Shown in pieces: positions 19,001 to 25,091 of a stretch of DNA of 26,264 bases. A program made the translations under genes and the position numbers. The stretch is taken from contig NW_023365706.1 in assembly GCF_000003815.2 (NCBI RefSeq), forward strand, positions 417,440 through 443,703, read 5' to 3'. This DNA is from Branchiostoma floridae (lineage: Eukaryota; Chordata; Leptocardii; Amphioxiformes; Branchiostomatidae). Under the pieces are notes generated by a model. It worked only from the letters and a program-made list of their open reading frames with translations. It ran no database searches and was not told the DNA's origin. Within the stretch, counting starts at the first letter, position 1, and every line of letters begins with the position of its first letter.

Positions 19001-21982
19001 TGAATTATAAGGTCATTTAGAAATTCCTGCAGAAAACAATCTTCCTGCAGGAATTTACCTTTGTCCTGCAGGAAATTTCTGCAGGAATTCCTGCAGGGAA
19101 AAGTTTTTCCTGCAGGAATTCCTGCAGGAAAAAGGCTTCCTGCAGGAATTCCTGCAGGACTTCCTGCAGGAAGAAAATTTTCAAAATGAATATTCATGAA
19201 AGTTATTATCATATTTCACAACTGTACATCATACTTGTCAATCATATGTAAAGACTTTTCACCAAGTGCTTTTATATTGAAAATATAAGCCCATTTCAAA
19301 ATGGGAAAAGTGGAATTCCAAACTTATTGTGGAGCCTCTTGTGTGTAAGTGCAACTTTATTTGTGAACAGCATAACTTGAGAAGTATGGAAGAGATGGTT
19401 CTTGACGAATATTGGTACATTGCACAAATGTATGTTGGCTGATTAGATTATGGGCCCCCTAGCAGTTCTCCATCCTACTGCAGCAAGCCTTCCAGTTTGG
19501 GTATCTAGTTGTCTAAGTATAATTTTCAGGTACAGCAGTGACAGAAGCCAGACACCTGGCAATAACTGGTAATTCTACCGACCAGTAATCAACAGATTAA
19601 GAAATGAATGAATGACCTTGAGAAGTGCGATCTGGTCCTCCTGGCTCAAGGTCATGAATCCCCTCAGCTGTTTGGAGAAGAGGACGATCTTCTCGATGGT
19701 GACGGTCATCCCCTCCTGCAGGTGCTGCTGCTTCTGGTCAAGCAGGTCCTTATCTGACTTCGTTAGGACCTCATCTTCGTTAGGCCATAACTGGGGAATA
19801 ATTAATAGAGGTTTTCATCTCATTTACCATAGGAACAAAAAAATCTGGAGACCGAGATCCATATCATTTGAGAAGAGACCACCCTTCTAACATTGGCGTT
19901 GTCGGCAGGGTAAGCTGAACATCAACCAGCAGTCCTTGTCTGACTTAGTCATCAGGACTGCGTCTTCGTTAGGCCGTAACTAGGGAATAATTGAGGTTTA
20001 ATTTTGTTCAGTACTGTATGGACTAAAAAGTGTGGAGACTGTTTGGAAAAGAGGACGATCTTCTCGATGGTGACGGTCATGCCCTCCTGCAGATGCTGCT
20101 GCTTCTGGTCAAGCAGGTCCTTATCCGACTTCGTTAGGACCTCGTCTTCGTTAGGCCATAACTGGGGGGAAATTAAGGTTTTCATATCGTTAACAGTATA
20201 GAGACTGCGATTTGGTGTACATGCATGTATGTTCGCCTCATTGCATAACTACAGACCACACACTTCTAACATTGGCGTTGTCGGCAGGATAAACTGAACA
20301 CTGTCCATCAGGTCCTTATCAGACATTGTTAGGAAATTGTCTTCGTTAGACCATTACTAGAGGAAAAAGGAAACTTTATATTGGCAACTTTAGACTGCAG
20401 TTATGCAAATTTTCATCAGTCTTCATCAGCTGGTTTTTGATATGATGTACAACTTTGCAGAGTTGTGACATAGGAGTAGAAAAGTCAAAGAATGAAGGGG
20501 GGGAGGTGTCACTCCTACCGTCACGGTGGTAGTTTTAGGGTCCTGTGCCCACATCATCTGAAATGCTGAGACCACCTCCATACAAAGGTCCTTCTGCTCT
20601 AAACTTAGGGGGAACTAGTGAAGGGGGTCCAGTGAGAGTAAAGGGGTCTAATGAGTAGAGGGGGGATCTCCTACCGTAGTAATTTTAGGATCCTGTGCCC
20701 ACATCATCTGAAAGGCTGACACGACCTCCATACACAGGTCCTTCTGCTCTGTGCTGAGCTTCAGCAGCTGGTTCGCATGGCCGTTGGAGCCAGTAGTAGA
20801 GGAGGAGCTGGGAGAGCCCGGTTGTGAGGAGGACGGGGAGTTGTCGGACTTTGGGTACTTCCAGCGGAATTTAGACTTCGTTTGTGCTTCCGTTAACAAA
20901 CCTGTAACAAAACAATTAAATGTTGTATTTTATTGTACCTGCATTGATTGTATGAGATCCAGGAAGAGTAACGGAACAATATATAGCGTTATCATTAATG
21001 GAGGTCAAATAAAACAAAGAAATAAAATGTTTTTATACAGGTGATGCAATACTACTTTTATCCAACAGGGGGAGCAGCCTTACTTGAGGAACTTTCATTT
21101 CATTTGTTCTTCTGTCAATAGAAAATTACAATCTCTTTAATCCTTTACTGCAATATCATTTCCTTCAACAGGGGGAGCTGTTTGATTACTTCATTGAATG
21201 TTTGATGCAATTTCAATTTACTCAACAAGAGGCACTTTTCAGAGCTTATAATTTACAAGTCGTTATGAAAGTGAATAACTGAAATTTGTCCTCCATAAAA
21301 CCTAGTTTTATATGCTGGAAATTGTGGGATTTTTTTTTTTGTTTCCTTAAATTAGAAGTTGAATGATTTAATTTTTCTTTAAGAGATTTTTTCTGGAACT
21401 CACATTTTTTACTGCAATACCATTTCCTTTCAACAGGGGGAGATGTTTGATTACTCCATTGACTTTTTGATGCAATAGTATTTTACTCCAACAGGAGGCG
21501 CTTTTATTGCTTGGAATACAGTACACAAGTCATTATGAAAGTGAATAACTGAAATTTCTTTTCGGATACTTTTTTCCCCAAAAAAGGACTGTCATAATTC
21601 AGTTTTTAAATGAAAAACTAAGGAACCAAGTTTTCTGTGTTTTTTTCCAACAGGAAGCCATCTGGTACAGTCATCAACATGTTTCTGATATCAAAACTTT
21701 TTACAATATTTTTAAGAAATGATATTGTTTCAGATTTTTTTTAAATTTCTGGGCTGAAATTCTACAATTTTTTTCTGTTTCCTTGGATTAGAAGTTGAAT
21801 TATAACTTAATTTTTTTCAAGCTATTTATTCTGGAACTCACATTCTGCCTTCATGCCGACATCCCTGCACTTCCTGAGCCGGCAACCCTGGCACGTGTTT
21901 CGCAGCCGCACATTCATCTCACAGTTCCCGCCATATTTACAGGTGTAGTTCGCCTTCTTAATCACGCTTCTTCTGAAGAAAC
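6907..21982 (-). CDS. NR1H: NR1H-group (FXR/LXR-like) nuclear receptor, 5'-partial, seven exons seen
   Basis: A ligand-activated transcription factor acting in the nucleus; the vertebrate relatives FXR and LXR sense bile acids and oxysterols and pair with RXR. The visible coding parts are, in order, the second C4 zinc finger, a Ser/Gly-rich hinge, and the ligand-binding domain ending in an AF-2 helix (LLQEIWD). Fits to FXR: GGNC and AECLLTE at the DNA-binding domain end, and [15 protein letters not shown] in the ligand-binding signature. Fits to LXR: VHS...QDK before the AF-2 helix. All checked splice sites are GT-AG and phases agree (exon lengths 141, 227, 174, 85, 114, partial, 96). The first zinc finger and A/B region are missing from the window, and the helix 9-10 exon is mostly in an assembly gap. 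Family membership is secure; FXR versus LXR orthology is not, and the ligand cannot be inferred. Confidence 0.9.
7003..7245 (-). repeat. Two extra copies of the AF-2 exon start with acceptor
   Basis: Exon-equivalent starts at 7120 and 7234, spaced 118 and 114 bp from the live exon. Both keep TTGCTACAG and the first codons VQDKTML, then read L and stop (TTATAG). The acceptors look at least as good as the live one (CTACAG versus CTTTAG). Using either would remove the activation helix. Confidence 0.85.
7661..8230 (-). repeat. 41-bp minisatellite made of the helix 10 exon end plus donor
   Basis: At least 11 visible units, three before and eight after the N run at 7785-7924. On the minus strand a unit is 27 bp of exon (HSKHILCYK) followed by GTAACAACTTCTAC. 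Units are nearly identical; the two most distal carry an ATC for CTC change. Every unit carries the GTAACA donor. The unit length is not a multiple of three, so retained units would shift frame. Confidence 0.9.
7785..7924. other. Assembly gap (140 N) inside the 41-bp minisatellite
   Basis: The run of N lies within the tandem array, so the number of units is unknown. Confidence 0.95.
8204..8246 (-). CDS. NR1H: NR1H exon fragment: end of helix 10, broken by assembly gap
   Basis: Only the last 14 codons are visible: [14 protein letters not shown], ending TACAAG|GTAACA in phase 0. Joined to the next exon it gives [20 protein letters not shown], which aligns well with the LXR stretch VHSEQ...LQDKKLPPLL before the AF-2 helix. 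The body of the exon (helices 9 and 10, RXR dimer interface) must be in the 100-N gap. A possible start after TCATCAG at 8374 on the far side of the gap is not convincing. The exon end is the first unit of a 41-bp minisatellite. Confidence 0.75.
8247..8346. other. Assembly gap (100 N) covering the helix 9-10 exon
   Basis: A run of exactly 100 N, probably a fixed-size placeholder. It falls where the helix 9-10 coding sequence is expected. Confidence 0.95.
8391..8689 (-). repeat. Diverged intronic units of the 97-bp array
   Basis: Three or four units with only the intron half recognisable: CCTATTGG or CCATTGG, then CCTGTATTCAAACTG, then CCAATC. The coding half is unrecognisable. They look like the oldest edge of the array, next to the assembly gap. 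Confidence 0.65.
8690..9922 (-). repeat. 97-bp minisatellite made of the helix 6-8 exon end plus donor
   Basis: About 13 units including the live exon end. Each unit on the minus strand holds 52 bp of coding sequence ([17 protein letters not shown] plus one base), a GTAC or GTAT donor, about 45 bp of intron with ATTGG and CCAAT in inverted order, and then CCAG directly before the next CTGGACTGG. Unit starts repeat near 8694, 8790, 8887, 8983, 9085, 9182, 9280, 9379, 9482, 9578, 9676 and 9773. Two units (8694 and 9482) share an extra GTATAC next to the donor. By hand I count 23 synonymous and 5 non-synonymous differences from the live exon over the 12 copies (shared changes counted each time). 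Confidence 0.92.
9871..9984 (-). CDS. NR1H: NR1H exon: helix 6-8 region
   Basis: 114 bp in phase 1/1. The acceptor is TTTCTTCAG and the donor CCCAG|GTACGA. It encodes [20 protein letters not shown] followed by [17 protein letters not shown], matching FXR FSFYKSIGELK...EEYALLTAIVILSP. The last 52 bp plus donor and about 45 bp of intron form the unit of the 97-bp minisatellite filling the downstream intron, so the splicing machinery meets many near-identical donors after this exon. I assign the real donor to the unit continuous with the rest of the exon. Confidence 0.9.
10052..10225. mobile_element. Possible pogo/Tigger-like remnant
   Basis: CAGTAGAAGCCGTTTAATTG at the left resembles pogo/Tigger ends. 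GTGCAATTAACAGTAGC at the right is a partial complement, and GTGCAATTAACAG is repeated inside. The ends are imperfect and I see no clear TA duplication. Confidence 0.35.
10490..10574 (-). CDS. NR1H: NR1H exon: helix 4-5 region
   Basis: 85 bp, 28 codons plus one base. The acceptor is CTCTGCAG and the donor GCAG|GTGTGT. It encodes [17 protein letters not shown] and ends WINA(G); FXR has GSAVEAMFLRSAEIF here directly after ALLK, so the junction with the helix 3 exon reads ALLK-GGAIEVV. The trailing G joins GA of the next exon to give Gly. This is the only fully assembled exon of the gene around which I see no tandem copy of an edge. Confidence 0.88.
10744..11178 (+). mobile_element. 430-bp element A with TTCCTGCAGGAA array
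   Basis: The same sequence occurs in reverse orientation at 18915-19340. The core (10912-11085) is a run of palindromic TTCCTGCAGGAATTCCTGCA units with GAATTC and CTGCAG sites. Flanks such as TGAATATTCATTTTGAAAAT and TTTTGAAACTGTTAAACTGT are shared by both copies. The similarity ends sharply at GAGCCTCTT and CTAATG. No coding sequence. Confidence 0.88.
11180..12460. other. Intron sequence, no gene or element recognised
   Basis: Short open frames here lack start context, domains or conserved neighbours. A GC-richer stretch around 11700-12350 has no feature I can name. Confidence 0.5.
12464..12562. repeat. Three-copy direct repeat of about 33 bp
   Basis: CTCCTGAATTTACCGTTAAG and two variants follow one another, each ending in GCRTTAC. 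Confidence 0.7.
12963..13038. repeat. 76-bp inverted repeat
   Basis: GACACCTAGAAATTCAT pairs with ATGCATTTCTAGGTGTC around a short AT-rich loop. It could be a very small fold-back element. Confidence 0.65.
13040..14210. other. Intron sequence, nothing recognised
   Basis: AT-rich single-copy-looking sequence without coding or repeat structure that I can see. Confidence 0.5.
14224..14310. repeat. Two tandem hairpins built from CAAGGAGGTT
   Basis: GCAAGGAGGTT and AACCTCCTTGG face each other twice in succession, giving two short stem-loops. Confidence 0.75.
14826..14958. mobile_element. 133-bp fold-back element, AATCTCCAAGCAGATC ends
   Basis: AATCTCCAAGCAGATCTTGC pairs with GCAAGATCTGCTTGGAGATT at the other end. 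Inner arms GGGAAGGAGTT and AACTCCTTCCC also pair, so the whole element folds on itself. A shorter relative lies at 16731-16824. Confidence 0.85.
15049..15125 (+). mobile_element. tRNA-like SINE head
   Basis: TAGCCTGAGTGG fits an RNA polymerase III A box and GGTTAAAATCC, 45 bp on, fits a degenerate B box, inside a sequence whose ends resemble a tRNA acceptor arm. The B box is off consensus and I cannot name the parent tRNA. The following 120 bp may be the SINE body. Confidence 0.5.
15390..15728. mobile_element. Fold-back element copies with CTCTCCAAGCAGAGGTT ends, nested
   Basis: A complete unit runs 15573-15728, with CTCTCCAAGCAGAGGTT at one end and AACCTCTGCTTGGAGAG at the other. A right end of a second copy finishes at 15538. 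The stretch GGCGTTTTTGTCGAACTTCC near 15408 is complementary to sequence near 15670, so copies appear nested or rearranged. Confidence 0.75.
15848..16114. other. Assembly gap (267 N) in a fold-back element cluster
   Basis: Flanked by palindromic element copies, a common reason for a break in assembly. Confidence 0.95.
16200..16391. mobile_element. 192-bp full-length fold-back element, same family
   Basis: CTCTCCAAGCAGAGGTTAGG and GGCTCCGGCTGTTTTTT pair with AAAAAACAGCCGGAGCC and AACCTCTGCTTG. The inner arms also pair (TTTTTATTGAGCTTTCTATT against its complement), leaving a small loop. Confidence 0.85.
16731..16824. mobile_element. Short relative of the AATCTCCAAGCAGATC element
   Basis: The right end GATCTGCTTGGAGATTAC and the inner CGGCTAAACTCCTTCCCC match the element at 14826-14958. 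The left end is altered (AATCTCCATGCATGG). Confidence 0.65.
17170..18910. other. Intron sequence, nothing recognised
   Basis: Several short open frames on both strands (the longest 81 codons, at 17575) show no domain, splice context or composition shift. I see no repeat family here. Confidence 0.5.
18915..19340 (-). mobile_element. 430-bp element B, inverted relative to element A
   Basis: Reverse complement of the element at 10744-11178 with point differences and a changed number of CTGCAGG units. Both lie in the same 9-kb intron of the NR1H gene, so the pre-mRNA could fold into a long stem. Confidence 0.88.
19617..19790 (-). CDS. NR1H: NR1H exon: helix 3 region and ligand-binding signature
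   Basis: 174 bp, 58 codons, phase 0 at both ends. It starts [15 protein letters not shown] after acceptor TTCCCCAG. It continues through [15 protein letters not shown] (helix 3, part of the ligand pocket and coactivator groove) and ends [17 protein letters not shown], the conserved nuclear-receptor signature; FXR has [14 protein letters not shown] at the same place. The donor is AAG|GTCATT, weak after the GT. It is followed by a 9-kb intron to the helix 4-5 exon at 10574. Three further copies of its 5' part lie immediately upstream (19.9-20.4 kb). Confidence 0.92.
19915..19979 (-). pseudogene. Decayed copy of the helix 3 exon start
   Basis: Recognisable as LRPNEDAVL then TKSDKD after a CCTAG acceptor, with a 3-bp insertion relative to the live exon. 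It loses similarity after about 20 codons and runs to a stop. It lies 189 bp upstream of the live exon, between the live exon and the near-perfect copy. Confidence 0.7.
20039..20161 (-). repeat. Near-perfect copy of the helix 3 exon 5' part with acceptor
   Basis: 41 codons identical in protein to the live exon (LWPNEDEV... to ...VLFSKQ) behind an intact CCCCCCAG acceptor. The DNA differs at five positions, all synonymous (TTC/TTT, GGG/GGC, CAC/CAT, TCA/TCG, GAT/GAC). It lacks the last 17 codons ([17 protein letters not shown]) and has no GT directly after FSKQ, so as assembled it cannot replace the exon. It could be an intronic copy or a misplaced second allele. Confidence 0.88.
20284..20356 (-). 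pseudogene. Most distant decayed copy of the helix 3 exon start
   Basis: It reads [17 protein letters not shown] in the frame matching the live exon, behind CTCTAG. It shares its downstream tail (CGACAACGCCAATGTTAGAA) with the copy at 19915-19979. It is 195 bp from the near-perfect copy, so the four copies form a tandem array of about 190-bp units. Confidence 0.65.
20519..20607 (-). repeat. Partial copy of the hinge exon 3' end with donor
   Basis: It repeats [20 protein letters not shown] through DPK and the GTAGGAG donor, 156 bp downstream of the original. By hand comparison I count eight synonymous differences, two amino-acid changes (T to L, I to T) and one in-frame 6-bp insertion before the donor. 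AG dinucleotides precede it (for example before CAGAAGGACC), so an in-frame cassette is possible on paper. No transcript evidence is available here. Confidence 0.85.
20675..20901 (-). CDS. NR1H: NR1H exon: hinge and first helix of the ligand-binding domain
   Basis: The acceptor is TTGTTACAG and the donor ACG|GTAGGA. Length is 227 bp (2 + 75 codons), ending on a codon boundary. The start, [15 protein letters not shown], matches the FXR sequence just after the zinc fingers. A low-complexity stretch rich in Ser, Gly and Pro follows (about residues 20-45 of the exon), typical of a flexible hinge. [20 protein letters not shown] then forms the helix 1 region. A partial duplicate of its 3' end, donor included, lies just downstream at 20519-20607. 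Confidence 0.9.
21050..21841 (-). repeat. Tandem intronic duplication at the zinc-finger exon donor side
   Basis: Two diverged blocks share, in order, the donor-like AATGTGAGTTCCAG, the stretch TTCAACTTCTAAT, and CAACAGGGGGAG, TTTGATTACT, TTGATGCAAT and GTGAATAACTGAAATT (last four quoted on the plus strand). One block starts at the live donor (21841) and the other near 21407. The donor itself is thus copied once into the intron, without recognisable coding sequence. Confidence 0.6.
21842..21982 (-). CDS. NR1H: NR1H exon: second zinc finger of the DNA-binding domain
   Basis: It begins after a pyrimidine-rich acceptor ending CCCAG, in phase 1, so the codon for the Gly of GFFRRS is split as in other nuclear receptors. 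It encodes 46 complete codons with the four zinc-binding cysteines spaced C-x5-C-x9-C-x2-C, followed by [13 protein letters not shown], the start of the C-terminal extension. The donor GTGAGT is consensus and leaves a single T that combines with the next exon to give Cys of AECLLTE. All residues needed for a folded second finger are present. The first finger (CEGCK exon) should lie at higher coordinates but is not seen. Confidence 0.93.
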
Positions 21983-22425
21983 CTGGGAAGAAGAGAGAGA
22001 GATATTAAAGATGCAAATATCTTTTATCAAATTATAGGACTGGTGCACAGTGTTGTACATTCATATCACAGTTCACGCTGTATTTACTAGTCTCTAGTCT
22101 TTATCACACTTCTTCTGAAGAAACCTGGGGAGAAGGGAGAGAAATAGTAAAGATGCAAATATTTTTTATCAAATTATAGGACTGGTGTACAGTGTTACAT
22201 ATTCATATCACAGTTCACGCCGTATTTATCTGTAGTTTGCCTTCTTTATCACACTTCTTCTGAAGAAACCTGGGGAGAAGGGAGAGAAATATTACTTAAA
22301 GATGCAAGTAACTATTTCTTATTAAATTACAGGACTGGTGTACTGTGTTGCATATTCATCTCTCATTTCCCGCGTATTTACGCGTGTAGTTTGCCTTGTT
22401 AATCCCACTTCAGAATCTCTGGTTA
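21983..22425 (-). repeat. Tandem partial copies of the zinc-finger exon start with its acceptor
   Basis: About three extra copies, spaced about 143 bp, upstream of the live exon; exon-equivalent starts are at 22124, 22269 and about 22416. The nearest two keep the pyrimidine tract, the AG acceptor and GFFRRSVIK, then break: the 22124 copy hits stops after about 12 residues, and the 22269 copy reads [14 protein letters not shown] then stop. The farthest is eroded at the acceptor. Several differences in the open part are synonymous (AGC/AGT, ATT/ATA, GCG/GCA). None carries the full second finger, so they are pseudo-exons. Confidence 0.85.
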
Positions 22426-22429
22426 CTGA

Positions 22430-23030
22430 AAGCATACACGTTATCATGTTTTCAACCATTACCATTGTGTTTAAAGTGTTCTTTTTTATTGTGTACATTT
22501 ATGTGTAACAGTCAAACCAGTTATTCTGGAGCTTGTGATATACCAGGAGTATAACTTAATGTAAGGCTATGATGTTATATTTTATAATACAACAAAACTT
22601 GATAGTCTCACTATGACATTGTATAATGTATAATAATCAAGTCTTCAGGTCTAGTTGTCAACACATTACACAAAACAGATTCTTCATACAAGCTTTATTT
22701 TCTTCTTTTAAGTTGTTTTAACAAACTACATGTATATGAGCTGACACATGCTCATGTACCTGTGCCTTTGATACAGAATTCTGTCCCCAAAAACACAGGA
22801 GGAAAACCAGCGGAGTTTGCTCTAACAAAGAGCCAACAGGAAAGACAAACACAACTAAAAAGGGTTCTGTTTGTTAAAGCCTCTCCTATTGGGCGGAATG
22901 CTGCAGACTAAAACTGCTCAAACAGAGCGAAGCGATGACCTCCTTATATCAAATGAAATCTGCAAAAGGCCACATCAAATTATTTCCTGGGTTCTTGGTA
23001 CATTTAAGGTAAAGATTTAACAAATAATAT
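22430..23030. other. Upstream or intronic sequence, nothing recognised
   Basis: No first-zinc-finger exon (CEGCK) and no other coding exon found on either strand. Confidence 0.5.
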
Positions 23031-23035
23031 GATAA

Positions 23036-23170
23036 TTATGATATGATATGATATGATGTGATGTGACATGATATATTTGATATGATATGAAATGATATGT
23101 ATGACATATGATATGATATGATATATGATTGTATGATTATAATTATGATGTAATGTGATGTGATATGATG
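23036..23170. repeat. Degenerate ATATG microsatellite
   Basis: Runs of ATGATATGATATG and variants over about 135 bp. Confidence 0.9.
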
Positions 23171-23727
23171 TGAGGTCAACATGAAAACAGAAGGGTGGGT
23201 GGAACTCCCTGCAACTGTATGTGTCTACCGCAAGCACGGTAAGACTGTCTCCATGCAGGCTGGCTTTAGATTTAATTCCGTCTCACTTTATTGATAGGGG
23301 GAGCACAATAATATTGTTCATTTTTGTTCCTAAACCTGTCATTTTAGCTTATATGGAAGTAATGCAGCTCAGTTTTTTTTTAAGACTGGGAGAAGTTTTT
23401 TTTTTTTTTCATACCAGGACAGAGGCACTGGTACTGGTCATGGAGACGGCCAAAGTGCCAAAGTCCAGCCTTTCCCTCAAGACTACATGTACGTAAGTCT
23501 GTTTTGTTGACAAGCTCCTTCTGATATCTTTTATCCTAATCACAGAACCAACAGACTGGATTGGTGCTGCCTTTAATGGACTGATAAAGATCTGACATGG
23601 ATTGGGGACAAACAAATTTAAATAACCAAAACACTGGAACCGCTTCCTGCACATTATTAAAGCATGACAGGGAATTAAAAAAAGGCCAAAGGTAACATCC
23701 GTATAGCTGGGTCTGAAATGCACCTTT

Positions 23728-23942
23728 GTAACGCTAGTTCACCTTTATCCGTAGGGTAACCTTTATCCATTCTTTTTAAGAACAATGTATCAAGTCGCCA
23801 TGATGGTTTCAAACTGCAATATTTTGAGAATAGTAGTACTACGATTCGAAACTACCGTCCATCGACTCGATATCCCTGGATACCCTGTTAAGCAACACAG
23901 CGGATATAGGTTACCCCGCGGATAAAGGTGAACTAACGTTAC
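23728..23942. mobile_element. 215-bp inverted-repeat element
   Basis: GTAACGCTAGTTCACCTTTA and TCCGTAGGGTAACC pair with GGTTACCCCGCGGA and TAAAGGTGAACTAACGTTAC. No transposase. The target duplication is not clear because the ends are self-complementary. Confidence 0.8.
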
Positions 23943-24049
23943 AGCTTCCACTCCAGTCAATGGTTAAACCAGAACTCAATAAGTGAGATTGGCTGATCCA
24001 TGATTGATGACATTTTGCTTTACAAACATTTATGACAGGGAAAGATTCT

Positions 24050-24125
24050 AGAACTGGGGAGAGAGAGAAAGAGACGAGAGAATGTGCAGAGAGGTTGAGA
24101 GAAAGAGACTTGATCGAGAGAGAAA
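24050..24125. repeat. GA-rich purine tract
   Basis: GAGAGAGAAAGAGACGAGAG and similar runs on the plus strand. Confidence 0.8.
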
Positions 24126-24660
24126 AATTAGAATAATTTGAATTTGCAAGTTTGGACAAATTTGCAACTACATGTCTTCAACTTTTAAGTCATCGTCATG
24201 TTAAATCTTGATACAAAAGAAGACTGTGATTGTTTAATTGAACACTGAAAAAAAAAGTTTACCTCTAAACGTCCAACATGTTGACCTTGAAATGTGGAAA
24301 ATGACCTCCATTCTTACTTCTGTCCTGAAACGACATGTTTTCCCAAACCTACTCCCGCACCTGCATGGAGACCGCACACTCGGCTGTGTGCAGACTGTCC
24401 CTACTGACGGATGCACCGTGACCGAAACTGTCTTCACTTCTATTCAAAATCATCCAGCTTTTAAATTTAATTCTATTGCCTCATTAATTTATTTTCCTTC
24501 GGAATCCATATTTGACTCTCTGTTACTTTTGTAGATAGTGACAGAGATGTTATGGTAGGGCTCGACACATCAATTAGTTTCATTTGAAGGTAAAAATTTT
24601 GGACGATACCATGAAAACAGAAGGCTGTAAGGGATACTGGAATCTTCCTAATTTTCTTTT

Positions 24661-24725
24661 AATAAGAAAGAAAGAAATAATGAATGAATGTATGAATGAA
24701 TGAATGATTGATTGGTTGATTGATT
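24661..24725. repeat. GAAT/GATT tetranucleotide microsatellite
   Basis: GAATGAATGTATGAATGAAT followed by GATTGATTGGTTGATTGATT. Confidence 0.85.
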
Positions 24726-24906
24726 TCTCCCCCATCACTAAGCGAAACTGTTAACCAATCCATTTTGTTGGTTGTCAAACATTGAAGGTACAAAGTTATA
24801 AGCAGGATGCCATTCAGATCAAGAGAGCTAGAATTCTGGGGGAAAAAAAAATCAATATTGAGATGACCTCAAACCTGGTTTTCCTATGTTTTGACACCAC
24901 ATACAT

Positions 24907-24933
24907 GTAACCCTAACCCTAACCTTACCCTAG
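24907..24933. repeat. Short interstitial telomere-like stretch
   Basis: GTAACCCTAACCCTAACCTT, about three CCCTAA units with a degenerate fourth. Too short to imply a chromosome end. Confidence 0.6.
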
Positions 24934-25091
24934 CGAAGGAGTGTTGGAACAAAGGAGTATAGGAACATAGGGTTGTCCCAGAAATTGTACCTTCCTGGTC
25001 AGCAAATGTTTTAATACGAGAAACAACAAATTGTATTATTCTGGCTAAAGTCTGACATGTTTTTGCAGCCTGATGGACATCACCTGGTTAA

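Noticed and set aside
23418-23492. Possible 75-bp plus-strand exon with long pyrimidine tract, ATACCAG acceptor and GTAAGT donor
   Set aside because: Good splice sites on the plus strand, but the opposite strand also has plausible sites, no domain is encoded and no partner exon is recognisable.
24234-24437. Minus-strand open frame with several cysteines, considered as a first zinc finger or N-terminal exon
   Set aside because: The cysteine spacing does not fit C-x2-C...C-x2-C and there is no CEGCK. An overlapping open frame of similar length exists on the plus strand.
24907-24933. Telomere
   Set aside because: Only about three CCCTAA units in the middle of unique sequence.
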